Part shown: positions 18,627-28,255 of the stretch, piece by piece | Layout: each line of letters begins with the position of its first letter | How positions within the stretch are numbered: position 1 is the stretch's first letter | Assembly (NCBI RefSeq): GCF_002939865.1 | Contig: NZ_MDEE01000019.1 | Span: 28,715-92,714 of the forward strand | Source of the DNA: Xanthomonas dyei | Lineage (GTDB): Bacteria; Pseudomonadota; Gammaproteobacteria; Xanthomonadales; Xanthomonadaceae | Direction: 5' to 3' | Length of the DNA: 64,000 bases | The notes under the pieces: model-generated | The model's database searches: none | Seen by the model: only the letters and a program-made list of their open reading frames with translations | Told to the model about the DNA's origin: nothing | Translations under genes and position numbers: made by a program

Positions 18627-21600
18627 ATGAGTGCGCTTCGCGATGCGATGAGCCACGCCGCGCTGGGCTGGGTCAAGCCGGAGTTGGACGAAACGTTGCG
18701 CCAGGCGCGCAACGAGATCGAATACTTTGCCGAAGAACCGTCCGACACCAGTCGGATGCGTTTCTGCGCCGGTTACCTGCACCAGGTGCAGGGCACCTTG
18801 CGCATGGTCGAGCTGTACGCGCCGGCGATGGTGGCCGAAGAACTGGAGTTGCTCGCCAACGCGGTGCAGGCCGGTGAGGTCAGCGACCGCGACGAAGCCT
18901 GCGCCATGCTGATGCGCGGCACCGTGCTGCTGCCCGACTATCTGGAGCGTCTGCAGAACGGCCATCGCGATATTCCGATCGTGCTGCTGCCGTTGCTCAA
19001 TGAAATCCGCGCCACCCGTGGCCAGCCGGGTCTCAACGAGAGCGTGCTGTTCGCGTTCGACCCGCAGGCCGGTGTTGCCACCGAAGCCGAGCTGGATCAC
19101 GCACGCGGCAGCCTGTCCGGCCGCAACCGCGAACTGCTCGACACGGTCGGCAGTGCGGTCAAGGAAGAATTGCTGCGCGTGAAAGACGCGCTGGACCTGC
19201 ACCTGCGCACCGGCGGCGACATCGCCGAGCTGCAGACCCAGGTCAAGGACCTCGGCAGTGTTGCCGACACCCTGGGCATGATGGGGCTGGGCGTGGCACG
19301 CAACGTCGTCGTGCAGCAGCGCGATGCGCTGGCGCGCGTGGTCGATGGCCAGGTGCAGATGGACGAAGGCGTGCTGCTGGATATCGCCGGCGCGCTGTTG
19401 TACGTGGATGCATCGCTGGACGATCAGGTCGCCAGCCTGGGCGCCGACATCGGCGACGGCAACGAGGCCGGCAACAGCGCCACCTCGGCGGAAGTGCGTC
19501 GCACGGTGGATGTGCTGGCGCAGGAAGCGATCGCCAACTTCGGTGCGGCGCGCGAACACTTCGTCGCCTTCATCGAAACCAATTGGGATCACGCGCGCCT
19601 GGCCGATGTACCGCATCTGCTGGGCGAAGTCGGCGGTGCCTTGCGCATCCTCGAACTGCCGCAGGCCGCCGATTACCTGGAAGGCGTGCGCCGTTATGTC
19701 GATCTGGAACTGATCGGCAAGCAGCGCGTGCCCAGCGGCCGCCAGCTGGATACGCTGGCCGACGCGATGGCCAGCCTGGAGTACTACCTGGAAGCTCTGC
19801 GCGAGCGCCGTCCCGGCCGCGAAGAGATTCTGGACATCACCCGCAACAGCCTGGAAACGCTGCGCTATTGGCCGCTGCCGTCGGGCCAGCCGTCCGAATT
19901 GCCGGTCGGTGCCGACCAGCCGGGCAGCGTGGCCGAGTCGCAGCCGGTCGCCGTGTCGCTTACCCAGCACGCCGGCACGCCGGAAGCGGCGGCCAACGAT
20001 GCGGCGCCTGTCGCGTCGCTGGAATGGGCCAACGAAACCGTGGTCGAAACGCCGTTCGCGGCCAGCGTGGTGCACGACACCGGCGCTGCGGCCACCGATA
20101 CGGTGTTCTCGTTCGACCCGGTGGCGGCGGAAGAAACCCTCTCCGGACAGGCGCACGTGCCGTTTACGGTTGCGCCGCTGGAGTTGTCCGACGACGGTGC
20201 GCAGGCGCCCGGCGATTGGCAGCTGCAAACCACCGAACAGGCCACACCAATCGCCGGCTCCGCGTTCGACCCGGTGTCGGCCGAGCAGGACAGCCATGCG
20301 CCGAGCGAGGCCGCAAAGGTCAGCTACACCGTAGATCTGAGCGCGCTGGAACAGGAGCAGGCCGCTGCGCCTGCAGTGGCCGAGACGACGCCGCTGCACA
20401 TCGAGCAGATCGATCTGCCGGGCGATGCGGATCAGGTCGACGCGCCGCTGGACTTCATTGCAGAGAACGAAGCGCGCCGCGCGCAGGTCAGCATCGACGA
20501 TGCGTTCTCGCCGCCGCCTGCTCCGCCGCAGGAACTGGACGATCCGTTCGTCGAGTCCGCGCCCGATGACGCACAGGATGCGCCGACCGACGCCACTGCC
20601 GAGCAGACCGCTGCGCGTGTGCAGCAGGCCACGGTCAGCGAGTTCGAACTGGACGATGCATCGGCTGCGTTCCTGGCACAGCTCGACGCGGCCGCGGCGC
20701 AATTCGATGTGGCGCATCCGCAGGATGCGTCGGCAGCGAGCGATGCAGCATCCGAGACCACGCCGGTGCAGGCAGCGAGCGAACCGGCGCCGGTCGTTGC
20801 CGCCGATGCCGGCATTTTTGGCGGCTTTGGCGACAGCGATATCGATGACGACATCCGCGATGTCTTCCTCGAAGAATTCGACGAAGAACTGGTCAACCTC
20901 GGGCAGTTGTTGCCAGCCTGGCGCGCCGCGCCCAATAGCCCGGACCATCTGCGCCCGATCCGCCGCGTCTTCCACACCCTGAAGGGCAGTGGGCGTCTGG
21001 TCGGTGCCCACGTGCTCGGCGAGTTCAGCTGGAAGATTGAGAGCATGCTCAACCGCGTGCTCGACAGTTCGCGCCCGGCCAGCCCCGCGGTCGTGGCGAT
21101 GGTCGAGCTGGCCTACGAGGTGCTGCCGCAATTCAACGCAGCACTGCGCGACCAGGGCCGCATCAGTGCCGATCTGCCGGAAATCCAGGCAGTTGCCGAG
21201 CGGGTTGCCGCCGGCGAAGAGATCTATTACGTGCCCGCACCGGCAACACCGGTGGCAGTCGAAACTCCTGCGATTCCTGCGGTTGCCGGGGCGCTTGTCG
21301 CCGGTGGTGGCACGCCGGCATCGGTGGATAGCGTGCTGCGAGAGATCCTGGAGGCCGAGGTCGCCACGCATCTGGAAACGGTCAACGCCTGGTTGCAGGC
21401 CACCCAGGTCGAGCCGCAACTGGCAACCGAAGAGTTGTTGCGCGCTGTGCACACCATGAGTGGCGCGTTCGCGATGACCGATGTGCCGGAAATCACCTTG
21501 GTGACCACCCCGGCCGAGAGCTATGTCAAGCGTCTGCTGGCGGCGTCGCAAACGCCGTCGCAGGAAGGCATCGATGCGATCACCGCCACGGCCGCAGCGA

Positions 21601-24600
21601 TCGCTATCACGGTCACCGCGCTACGCGCCGATGCGCCGCTGATTCCGTCGTTTGCGCCGTTGACCGAGCGCTTGCGCGCCTTGGTGGACACCCTTCCCGA
21701 AGCGCAGTGGCCGCCGCAGGCGTTCCTGGATGAGCTGGACGACCTCGACGCTGCCAGCGATGACGTTGCCGGCAGCGAAGCGGTCGAACTCACCGGCGTG
21801 GAAGATCTGTCGCAGTACCTGGACTCCAGCGCACTGCCGGCCGATACCGCCGCACCGACGCATCCGGTCGACCAGCCGCAAGACGCCGACGCGCACGCCG
21901 AAGCACCGCGTGCGGTGGACGAGCTGGCCGAGGCCGAAGAGTCGCTGCATGCGCCTGCCGCGACCGACGCGCACGACAGCTCGGTCGATGAGCCGGCGGT
22001 CGAAGCCGACGCCTGGGATGCCACCGAGCTGCAACACGCCGAGACAGCGGAAGCCGCGTCGCAGCCTGCAGACCACGCCGAAGCTGCAGCAACGGAAGCA
22101 CACCTCGCATCCGATGCATCGCCGTCTGCGCACGACGCTGCAGACCAAGGCACGCACGCAGACGACAACGTTGCGGTAGATGAGCTGGCCGAGGCAGAAG
22201 CCACGCTGGGCGAAACGCAGACGCTTGCACCCGCGGCCGATACCGATACCGTCGCAGACGAAGCGACTGTCGAAACCATCGATGCATTGGAAGCAGTGCA
22301 CGCCGATGCGCCGGTCGCCGACGAGGCGCCTGCCGCGATCGCCGAAGACTGGACGCCGGAAACTGCGGCGCTGGACAGCGTCTCGACCGATCAGGAGGGT
22401 CAGTACGTCGATCAGGGCCACGTCGACCACGTCGCTGCGTCGTCCGAACACGACACTGGCGCGCAGGATCAGCTCGCCGAGCACGGGGCCGACCAGGCCG
22501 CGGAGCACGCCGAGTCGGTGCAGGCGCACGACGCCGATGCACAGGCGAGCGAACAGGAACAGCACGCCGCGCACGCGGACGAGCACGCAGGGTCGCAAGA
22601 CCATGCGGACGCCGAGCAGCTGGTGCATTCCGAAGTGCAGGCAGCGGACGACGCGCCGTCGCAGTCGCACGCGCAGGGCGAATCGAGCGAGCAGTTGGAC
22701 GCGACCGAACCAGCGCAGCCTTACGAGCAATCGCACGACGACGCGGCGAATGCCGAGACTGCCGACGAAGCCGCGCAGGCGGATGTCGAACACGCTGAGG
22801 CAGCACAGGCAGAGGCCGAGCATGCCGAGACGCCGCACGCCGATGAGGCAGTGTCGGAGCAGACCATCGAGTCGGTGCAGGCGTTCGAAATGGCGCATGC
22901 GGCCGATCAGGTCGAAGAATCGGGCGATCCGCAGTCCGAGACCGCGCCCGAGTTGCAGGATCCGATCGCGACGACCGACGCCGATGCGCAGCATCACGAT
23001 GCGACTGCAACGCACGATCGGCTTGAGCAGGCAGAGCACACCGACGCCGCTGAACTCGCGGCCGCCGAGCACGCAGCGACCGAGCACGAAGCTGCCGCAG
23101 CCGCGGCCTTCAGTGCACCGGTGGAAGACGCCGCGCCGGTCGAAACTGCAACCAACGAGGTAGGCGCCGCGTTCGATATCGGCCCGCTCAACTTCGATCA
23201 GCTCGATGGCGAACTGGTCGATATCTTTGTCGAAGAAGGCCGCGACCTGCTGGATCATTGCGATGGTCTGATCGCCCGCATGCGCGAAGTGCCGGAAGAC
23301 CGCGATGTCCTCAACGGACTGCAGCGCGACCTGCACACGCTCAAGGGCGGCGCGCGCATGGCCGGCATCAACGCCATCGGCGACCTTGGCCATGCGATCG
23401 AATCGCTGCTCGAAGCGGTGGCGGCCAACCGCACCGACATCGACCGCGATGACGTGCGCTTGTTCGAGCGCGGCTTCGACCGCTTGCATCAGTTGCTGAC
23501 CCGCACCGGCATGCACCGCGCGGTGTCGATGCCGACCGACCTGGTGGAAGCTTTCGAAACCCGTACCCGCGGCCGCAATGCCGCTCCGCCCAGCGACGCC
23601 GATGTCCGCGCGATCGCCAAGGCGTCGGTGGAACCGGCACCGTTGTCGGCGCCGATCCCGGTCGAAGGCCAGGTCGAAGAAGAACTGATGCCGCGCGCAC
23701 AGCAGGAACAGGTGCGCGTGCGTGCCGACCTGCTGGACCGCCTGGTCAATCACGCCGGCGAAGTGGCGATTTACCGCTCGCGTCTGGAACAGCAGATGGG
23801 CGCCTTCCGCGGCGCCATGGGCGAACTGGACCGCACCAACGCCCGTTTGCGCGACCAGCTGCGGCGTCTGGACCTGGAAACCGAAGCGCAGATCGTGGCG
23901 CGTTATCAGCGCGAACAGGACCAGGGCGATCGCACCTTCGATCCGCTGGAACTGGACCGCTTCTCCACCCTGCAGCAGCTCAGCCGCGCGTTGAACGAAT
24001 CGGCGGCCGACTTGGGCGGTTTGCAGGGCGTTCTGGAAGATCTCTCGCGTCAGTACGACGGCCTGCTGCAACAGCAGTCGCGCGTCAGCTCCGAACTGCA
24101 GGACGGTCTGATGCGTGCGCGCATGGTGCCGTTCGACGGTCTGGTGCCGCGTCTGCGCCGTGTGGTGCGCCAGGCGGCCACCGATACCGGCAAGCAGGTG
24201 CATCTGGTGCTGGAAGGCACCCAGGGCGAACTGGATCGCAACGTGCTCGATCGCATGGTCGCGCCGTTGGAACACATGCTGCGCAACTCGGTCGCGCATG
24301 GACTGGAAACGCCGGAACAGCGCCGCGACGCTGGCAAGCCGGAAGAAGGCAGCATCGCGATCCGGCTGCGCCGCGAAGGCTCGGAAATCGTGCTGGAAGT
24401 GGCCGACGACGGCGCCGGGCTGGACCGCGAGGCGATCCGTCGCCGCGGCGAGCAGCGCGGCCTGATCGAACCGGGCCAGGAGCTCAGCGAGGCCGAACTG
24501 GATGGCCTGATCTTCGCCTCCGGCTTCAGCACCTCCGAACAGGTCAGCCAGCTGTCCGGCCGTGGTGTGGGCATGGACGTGGTGCGCAACGAAGTGCGTC

Positions 24601-25511
24601 AGCTCGGCGGCTCGGTGGACATCCACTCGGTGCGCGGGCAGGGCGCCACCTTCACCCTGCGCCTGCCGCAGACGCTGGCGGTCACCCAGGCGGTGTTCGT
24701 GCGCATCGGCGAGACGACGTTCGCGGTGCCGGTGGGTTCGGTCAGCGGTATCGGCCGCATCTCGCGCACCCGTTACGAGTCGGGCGAGGGCGGTTACCAC
24801 TACGCCGGCGAAGAGTACGTGCTGCACGATCTGGGCTCGCTGGTCGGCCAGCCGGTTGCGCGTGCCGATGGTCAGGCGCAGGTGCCGTTGCTGCTGGTGC
24901 GTGCGGGCGACCTGCGCGCGGCAGTGGCGATCGATCAGGTGCTGGGCAACCGCGAAATCGTGGTCAAGCCGGTGGGTCTGCAGATCGCGTCGGTGCCGGG
25001 TATCTACGGCGCCACCATCACCGGCGATGGCCGCGTGGTGGTGATCCTGGACGTGGCCCCGCTGGTCCGTCGTTACCTCAGCCAGCCGGCGCGTCCGACG
25101 CTGGAAACCCCGGCCGAAGCGCAGCGCCAGGTGCCGTTGGTGATGGTGGTCGACGACTCGCTGACCATGCGCAAGGTCACCAGCCGCGTGCTGGAACGCC
25201 ACAACCTGGACGTCACCACCGCCCGCGACGGCGTCGAGGCTCTGGAACTGCTCGAAGAGCGCGTGCCCGACCTGATGTTGCTGGATATCGAAATGCCGCG
25301 CATGGACGGTTACGAGCTGGCCACCGCGATGCGTGCCGACCCACGCTTCAAGGCGGTGCCGATCGTGATGATCACCTCGCGCAGCGGCGAGAAGCATCGC
25401 CAGCGCGCCTTCGAGATCGGCGTGCAGCGCTACCTGGGCAAGCCTTACCAAGAGTTGGATCTGATGCGCAACGTGTATGACCTGCTGGGGATCGCTCGTG
25501 TCCGAGACTAA
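18627..25511 (+). CDS. chpA: Hybrid chemosensory histidine kinase ChpA (PilL)
   Basis: A CheA-type kinase of 2294 residues driving type IV pilus control. Several histidine-phosphotransfer modules precede the core. Clear ones carry His783 (FHTLKGSGR) and His1570 (LHTLKGGAR); degenerate ones have His52 (YLHQVQGT) and His942 (VHTMSGAF). About residues 1075-1510 form a very Ala/Asp/Glu/His-rich linker with repeated DELAEAE blocks. The kinase core follows, with RNSVAHGLE, ADDGAGLD and GRGVGMDVV, then a CheW domain and a C-terminal receiver (VVDDSLTMRK, phospho-acceptor in LLDIEMP near residue 2219, KPY). The length is close to Pseudomonas ChpA. The next gene overlaps by 14 bp. Confidence 0.95.
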   Translation: MSALRDAMSHAALGWVKPELDETLRQARNEIEYFAEEPSDTSRMRFCAGYLHQVQGTLRMVELYAPAMVAEELELLANAVQAGEVSDRDEACAMLMRGTVLLPDYLERLQNGHRDIPIVLLPLLNEIRATRGQPGLNESVLFAFDPQAGVATEAELDHARGSLSGRNRELLDTVGSAVKEELLRVKDALDLHLRTGGDIAELQTQVKDLGSVADTLGMMGLGVARNVVVQQRDALARVVDGQVQMDEGVLLDIAGALLYVDASLDDQVASLGADIGDGNEAGNSATSAEVRRTVDVLAQEAIANFGAAREHFVAFIETNWDHARLADVPHLLGEVGGALRILELPQAADYLEGVRRYVDLELIGKQRVPSGRQLDTLADAMASLEYYLEALRERRPGREEILDITRNSLETLRYWPLPSGQPSELPVGADQPGSVAESQPVAVSLTQHAGTPEAAANDAAPVASLEWANETVVETPFAASVVHDTGAAATDTVFSFDPVAAEETLSGQAHVPFTVAPLELSDDGAQAPGDWQLQTTEQATPIAGSAFDPVSAEQDSHAPSEAAKVSYTVDLSALEQEQAAAPAVAETTPLHIEQIDLPGDADQVDAPLDFIAENEARRAQVSIDDAFSPPPAPPQELDDPFVESAPDDAQDAPTDATAEQTAARVQQATVSEFELDDASAAFLAQLDAAAAQFDVAHPQDASAASDAASETTPVQAASEPAPVVAADAGIFGGFGDSDIDDDIRDVFLEEFDEELVNLGQLLPAWRAAPNSPDHLRPIRRVFHTLKGSGRLVGAHVLGEFSWKIESMLNRVLDSSRPASPAVVAMVELAYEVLPQFNAALRDQGRISADLPEIQAVAERVAAGEEIYYVPAPATPVAVETPAIPAVAGALVAGGGTPASVDSVLREILEAEVATHLETVNAWLQATQVEPQLATEELLRAVHTMSGAFAMTDVPEITLVTTPAESYVKRLLAASQTPSQEGIDAITATAAAIAITVTALRADAPLIPSFAPLTERLRALVDTLPEAQWPPQAFLDELDDLDAASDDVAGSEAVELTGVEDLSQYLDSSALPADTAAPTHPVDQPQDADAHAEAPRAVDELAEAEESLHAPAATDAHDSSVDEPAVEADAWDATELQHAETAEAASQPADHAEAAATEAHLASDASPSAHDAADQGTHADDNVAVDELAEAEATLGETQTLAPAADTDTVADEATVETIDALEAVHADAPVADEAPAAIAEDWTPETAALDSVSTDQEGQYVDQGHVDHVAASSEHDTGAQDQLAEHGADQAAEHAESVQAHDADAQASEQEQHAAHADEHAGSQDHADAEQLVHSEVQAADDAPSQSHAQGESSEQLDATEPAQPYEQSHDDAANAETADEAAQADVEHAEAAQAEAEHAETPHADEAVSEQTIESVQAFEMAHAADQVEESGDPQSETAPELQDPIATTDADAQHHDATATHDRLEQAEHTDAAELAAAEHAATEHEAAAAAAFSAPVEDAAPVETATNEVGAAFDIGPLNFDQLDGELVDIFVEEGRDLLDHCDGLIARMREVPEDRDVLNGLQRDLHTLKGGARMAGINAIGDLGHAIESLLEAVAANRTDIDRDDVRLFERGFDRLHQLLTRTGMHRAVSMPTDLVEAFETRTRGRNAAPPSDADVRAIAKASVEPAPLSAPIPVEGQVEEELMPRAQQEQVRVRADLLDRLVNHAGEVAIYRSRLEQQMGAFRGAMGELDRTNARLRDQLRRLDLETEAQIVARYQREQDQGDRTFDPLELDRFSTLQQLSRALNESAADLGGLQGVLEDLSRQYDGLLQQQSRVSSELQDGLMRARMVPFDGLVPRLRRVVRQAATDTGKQVHLVLEGTQGELDRNVLDRMVAPLEHMLRNSVAHGLETPEQRRDAGKPEEGSIAIRLRREGSEIVLEVADDGAGLDREAIRRRGEQRGLIEPGQELSEAELDGLIFASGFSTSEQVSQLSGRGVGMDVVRNEVRQLGGSVDIHSVRGQGATFTLRLPQTLAVTQAVFVRIGETTFAVPVGSVSGIGRISRTRYESGEGGYHYAGEEYVLHDLGSLVGQPVARADGQAQVPLLLVRAGDLRAAVAIDQVLGNREIVVKPVGLQIASVPGIYGATITGDGRVVVILDVAPLVRRYLSQPARPTLETPAEAQRQVPLVMVVDDSLTMRKVTSRVLERHNLDVTTARDGVEALELLEERVPDLMLLDIEMPRMDGYELATAMRADPRFKAVPIVMITSRSGEKHRQRAFEIGVQRYLGKPYQELDLMRNVYDLLGIARVRD

Positions 25512-26706
25512 TGGCGCAATGGGAACTCCGGTCGCCCTGCTGGGCCGGCCGGGTGAGGCGCGCGAGCGTCTGCGCGAAGCACTCGGCCTGGCCGGTGCGC
25601 AGGTCGTGCTGGAAGACGAACCGTCGGCGGTAGACGTGCAGATGTTGCGCGACGCCGAGCTGGTGGCGGTGCTGGTCGCGCTGGAACCGTCGATCGAAGA
25701 CGCGCTGGAAGCGTTGGAGCCGGCCTTCAACATGCCTGGCGTGACGGTAATCTTCGACGAAGCCGAACTCACGGTGCGCCGCGAGGGCTGGGAAGCGCAG
25801 CGTTGGGTACGCCATCTGGCCGCCAAGCTGCACGGCCATGCCGATGTGTTGCCGCCGGGCACCGAAAGCGAACCCTCGCTGCAACCCGAGCCGGGCCTGA
25901 CGCTCGCACCGCGCCAGCATTCGGACCTGCAACTCGATCAACATCTGGAAGCGGCCGCGCATGCCTTCGAAAGCATGCCGGGCGATGCCATGTTTATGCG
26001 CGCTGTCGATCACGCGCAGACGCCTGCCGCTGCCGATAAGCCGAGTACGACGCTGGGCGATTCCAGTACCTGGGGTCTGGTCGACGAGGTTGCCGTGGTG
26101 GTGCGCCCGCGTACCGAAGTGGACGTGGCAGCGCTGTCGACCGGCGGTTTGTCGCTGGTGGATCTGGAACACAGCGGCGAGGTGACCGGTGCGGTGCTGG
26201 TGATGGCCGGCATCGGTGGGCCGGATGCGATCCGCCGGCTGCTGGCGGCGCTGCCGCCTAACTTCCCGCGTGCGGTACTGGTGCGCATGACCCTCGATGG
26301 CGGCCAGTACGGCAACCTGGTGCGGCAGATGGGGCGCGTGTCTGCGTTGCCGGTCGAACTGGGCGAGCCGGGACAGGTCGTTTCGCCGGGCAAGGTCTAC
26401 GTGTTGTCCGATGAAATTGGCGTGCAGCAACACGCAGGTGCGCTGGCCTTCGTGGCGCACAGCGATCCTGCGGCGCTGATCGCGGCGCTGCCGGCCACCG
26501 ACAGTGCGGTGCTGATGCTCAGCGGCGCCAACGAGACGCTGGTGGATGCATCGCTGGCACTGGCCGAGCAGGGTGGCTGGTTGGCCGGTCAGTCTGCCGA
26601 CGGCTGCTACGACCCGGCCGCTGCGGCGCGCCTGGCCCGACAAGGCATTTTGACCGGCGATCCCGCGCAATTGGCGCAGGCGTTGGCACAGCGTTGGCCG
26701 GCGTAA
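25498..26706 (+). CDS. ChpB-like protein, degenerate CheB methylesterase
   Basis: A 402-residue protein in the chpB position. The C-terminal part aligns by eye with CheB: VLVMAGIGGPDAIRRLLAAL against the CheB IGASTGG region, then PRAVLVRM against VVVVQHMP, then VSPGKVYV against the PGxVYVAP strand. The catalytic serine is replaced by glycine, the histidine by arginine, and the C-terminal GMGDDG aspartate region reads SGANETLVD. Esterase activity is therefore unlikely. The N-terminal 120 residues look receiver-like but lack the usual DD...D...K set. The start chosen is GTG at 25498, with GGGG six bases upstream and inside the chpA end; ATG at 25519 is an alternative. It may be a structural remnant or scaffold. 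Confidence 0.75.
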   Translation: MSETNGAMGTPVALLGRPGEARERLREALGLAGAQVVLEDEPSAVDVQMLRDAELVAVLVALEPSIEDALEALEPAFNMPGVTVIFDEAELTVRREGWEAQRWVRHLAAKLHGHADVLPPGTESEPSLQPEPGLTLAPRQHSDLQLDQHLEAAAHAFESMPGDAMFMRAVDHAQTPAAADKPSTTLGDSSTWGLVDEVAVVVRPRTEVDVAALSTGGLSLVDLEHSGEVTGAVLVMAGIGGPDAIRRLLAALPPNFPRAVLVRMTLDGGQYGNLVRQMGRVSALPVELGEPGQVVSPGKVYVLSDEIGVQQHAGALAFVAHSDPAALIAALPATDSAVLMLSGANETLVDASLALAEQGGWLAGQSADGCYDPAAAARLARQGILTGDPAQLAQALAQRWPA

Positions 26707-26740
26707 GCCGGGCGCTCCCTCTCAGATTCGGAATGGTGCG

Positions 26741-27220
26741 ATGAGCTACGCCAACAATGACGAAATCCGCGGCGTCCTGATTCAGGCCGGCACCGAGCGT
26801 GTGCTGCTGCCGAACGCCACGGTGGCCGAGGTGATGTCGCGCGTGGCAGTCGAAGCGCTGCCGGACATGCCGCGCTGGGTGGTTGGGCGCATCGACTGGT
26901 ACGGCTGGAAGGTGCCGTTGCTGTCGTTCGCACGCCTCAGCGGCTTGGGCGACGAACCTACGGCCGTCAACAACAAGGTGATCGTGTTGAAGGCGCTGGG
27001 CGGCAATCCCGCACTGCCGTACTTCGCCTTGCTCACTGCCTCGTTCCCGCAACTGATCTCGGTGCCGCGCGACGGCCTGCTGGCCGACGCCTCGGAAGAC
27101 GCGCTGCCGGACGGCGTGCACATGCGCGTGTTGCTCGGTGAGCAGAGCGCGCTGCTGCCGAATCTGGATGCCATCGAGTCGCAGGTAGCGCAGGCGCTTG
27201 CCTCCGCTGCTGCCGCCTAG
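26741..27220 (+). CDS. chpC: CheW-like protein ChpC
   Basis: A 159-residue CheW-domain adaptor, last gene of the pil-chp operon. It begins SYANNDEIRGVLIQAGTERV, with the CheW strands VGRIDWYGWKVPLLSFARLSG and then NKVIVLKALGG. In Pseudomonas, ChpC links additional inputs to ChpA. GGA lies eight bases before the ATG. About 300 bases of apparently empty sequence follow. Confidence 0.85.
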   Translation: MSYANNDEIRGVLIQAGTERVLLPNATVAEVMSRVAVEALPDMPRWVVGRIDWYGWKVPLLSFARLSGLGDEPTAVNNKVIVLKALGGNPALPYFALLTASFPQLISVPRDGLLADASEDALPDGVHMRVLLGEQSALLPNLDAIESQVAQALASAAAA

Positions 27221-27517
27221 CGCAGCCGGCACAGCGACACCGCAGCCGTCGGACCGGCGTGTGCGGTGCTCTCCTTCGGCAGGGCGTGCGCGCAGAGTGC
27301 AGTCCCCGTGTGATCTCCAGATCCAAGCGGGACATGCACGCAGCGTGTGGATCGCCGCGCTTGAAACGACTGGAATCCAGGCGATGCGTCTGCGGTCACG
27401 CGCATGCGTGAGCGCGGCGGGTGGACGGTTCGGCGTCAGCGTTGTGGCTTTCGCATCGCGCTGCGCAGCTGGCGCTGATCGATACGATGCGCGATATCGC
27501 GATTGTAGAGTGACGTC

Positions 27518-28090
27518 ATGAGCCTGCCCGCCTTTAAGCCCGTGTGCCATGCGGACGCTGTGGTGTTGTCCGATCTGGCCAACGCCGACCCCGCCGCAGT
27601 GGCCGCCTATCACACGCGCAACCGCGGCCATCTGATCGAGGCGATGCCGCTGCGGCCGCCTGCGTTCTACACCGTCGAAGGCTGGCGCCGGTTGTGCATC
27701 GCCTACCGCGCGTCGGTGCCCGGTGAGCGCGAACTGCAACTGGTGCTGTGTGCCGGGCAAGACGTGATCGGCACGGTGGGCTTCACCCAGATTCAGCGCG
27801 GCGCGTTTCAGGGCTGTCATCTCGGCTACGGGCTGGATGCGTCCCATCAGGGGCGCGGGTTGATGCAGTGGGCCGCCACGCAGGGCATCGCGTTCGTGTT
27901 CGGGCCGCTCGGGTTGCATCGGGTCATGGCGCAATACGTGCCGGAGAATGTGCGCAGCGCGCAGGTGCTGGCGCGGCTGGGCTTCCAGATCGAGGGCCGC
28001 GCGCGACGCTATCTGCAGTTGAACGGCGTCTGGCGCGATCATGTGCTGACCAGCCTGTTGCGCGAGGATACGGAGTTTGGCGCGGAGTGA
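27518..28090 (+). CDS. RimJ/RimL-type GNAT acetyltransferase
   Basis: A 190-residue acetyl-CoA-dependent N-acetyltransferase. Visible GNAT elements are VIGTVGFTQIQRGAFQGCHLGYGLD, the acetyl-CoA loop SHQGRGLMQWA, then HRVMAQYVPENVRSAQVLARLGFQIEG, and the C-terminal LNGVWRDHVLTSLL typical of RimJ-like proteins. The substrate may be a ribosomal protein N-terminus or another amine; the family does not decide this. It appears monocistronic and convergent with the sigma-linked operon. Confidence 0.9.
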   Translation: MSLPAFKPVCHADAVVLSDLANADPAAVAAYHTRNRGHLIEAMPLRPPAFYTVEGWRRLCIAYRASVPGERELQLVLCAGQDVIGTVGFTQIQRGAFQGCHLGYGLDASHQGRGLMQWAATQGIAFVFGPLGLHRVMAQYVPENVRSAQVLARLGFQIEGRARRYLQLNGVWRDHVLTSLLREDTEFGAE

Positions 28091-28135
28091 GGCGCGCCGC
28101 GTTCTGCTGGCGATAGCGGATGCTGGCGATAGTGC

Positions 28136-28255
28136 GGCATCGACCGGCGCGACCGGTGGTCGTAGTCGACATGGACCACCTTGACACTCCGATTCCTGTG
28201 CGCCGTCCATAGCCGCCTGACGTCTGTTCGCTACGTTTTGTTGGCTGCACTCACT
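28136..28255. repeat. Degenerate copy of the MITE-like element
   Basis: The stretch TGCGCCGTCCATAGCCGCCT, followed by GACGTCTGTTCGCTACG and TTTTGTTGGCTGC, parallels the right half of the element at 54217-54360. The left terminal repeat is not recognisable. It lies between convergent genes. Confidence 0.55.

Noticed and set aside
18537..21551. A 1004-codon antisense frame over the chpA 5' part
   Set aside because: Same cause: shadow of a strongly biased coding strand, no start signal.
21621..25862. A 1413-codon open frame antisense to chpA
   Set aside because: High-GC codon bias of chpA leaves the opposite strand free of stops. The protein is His/Arg-rich with no domain, and chpA itself has all family motifs.
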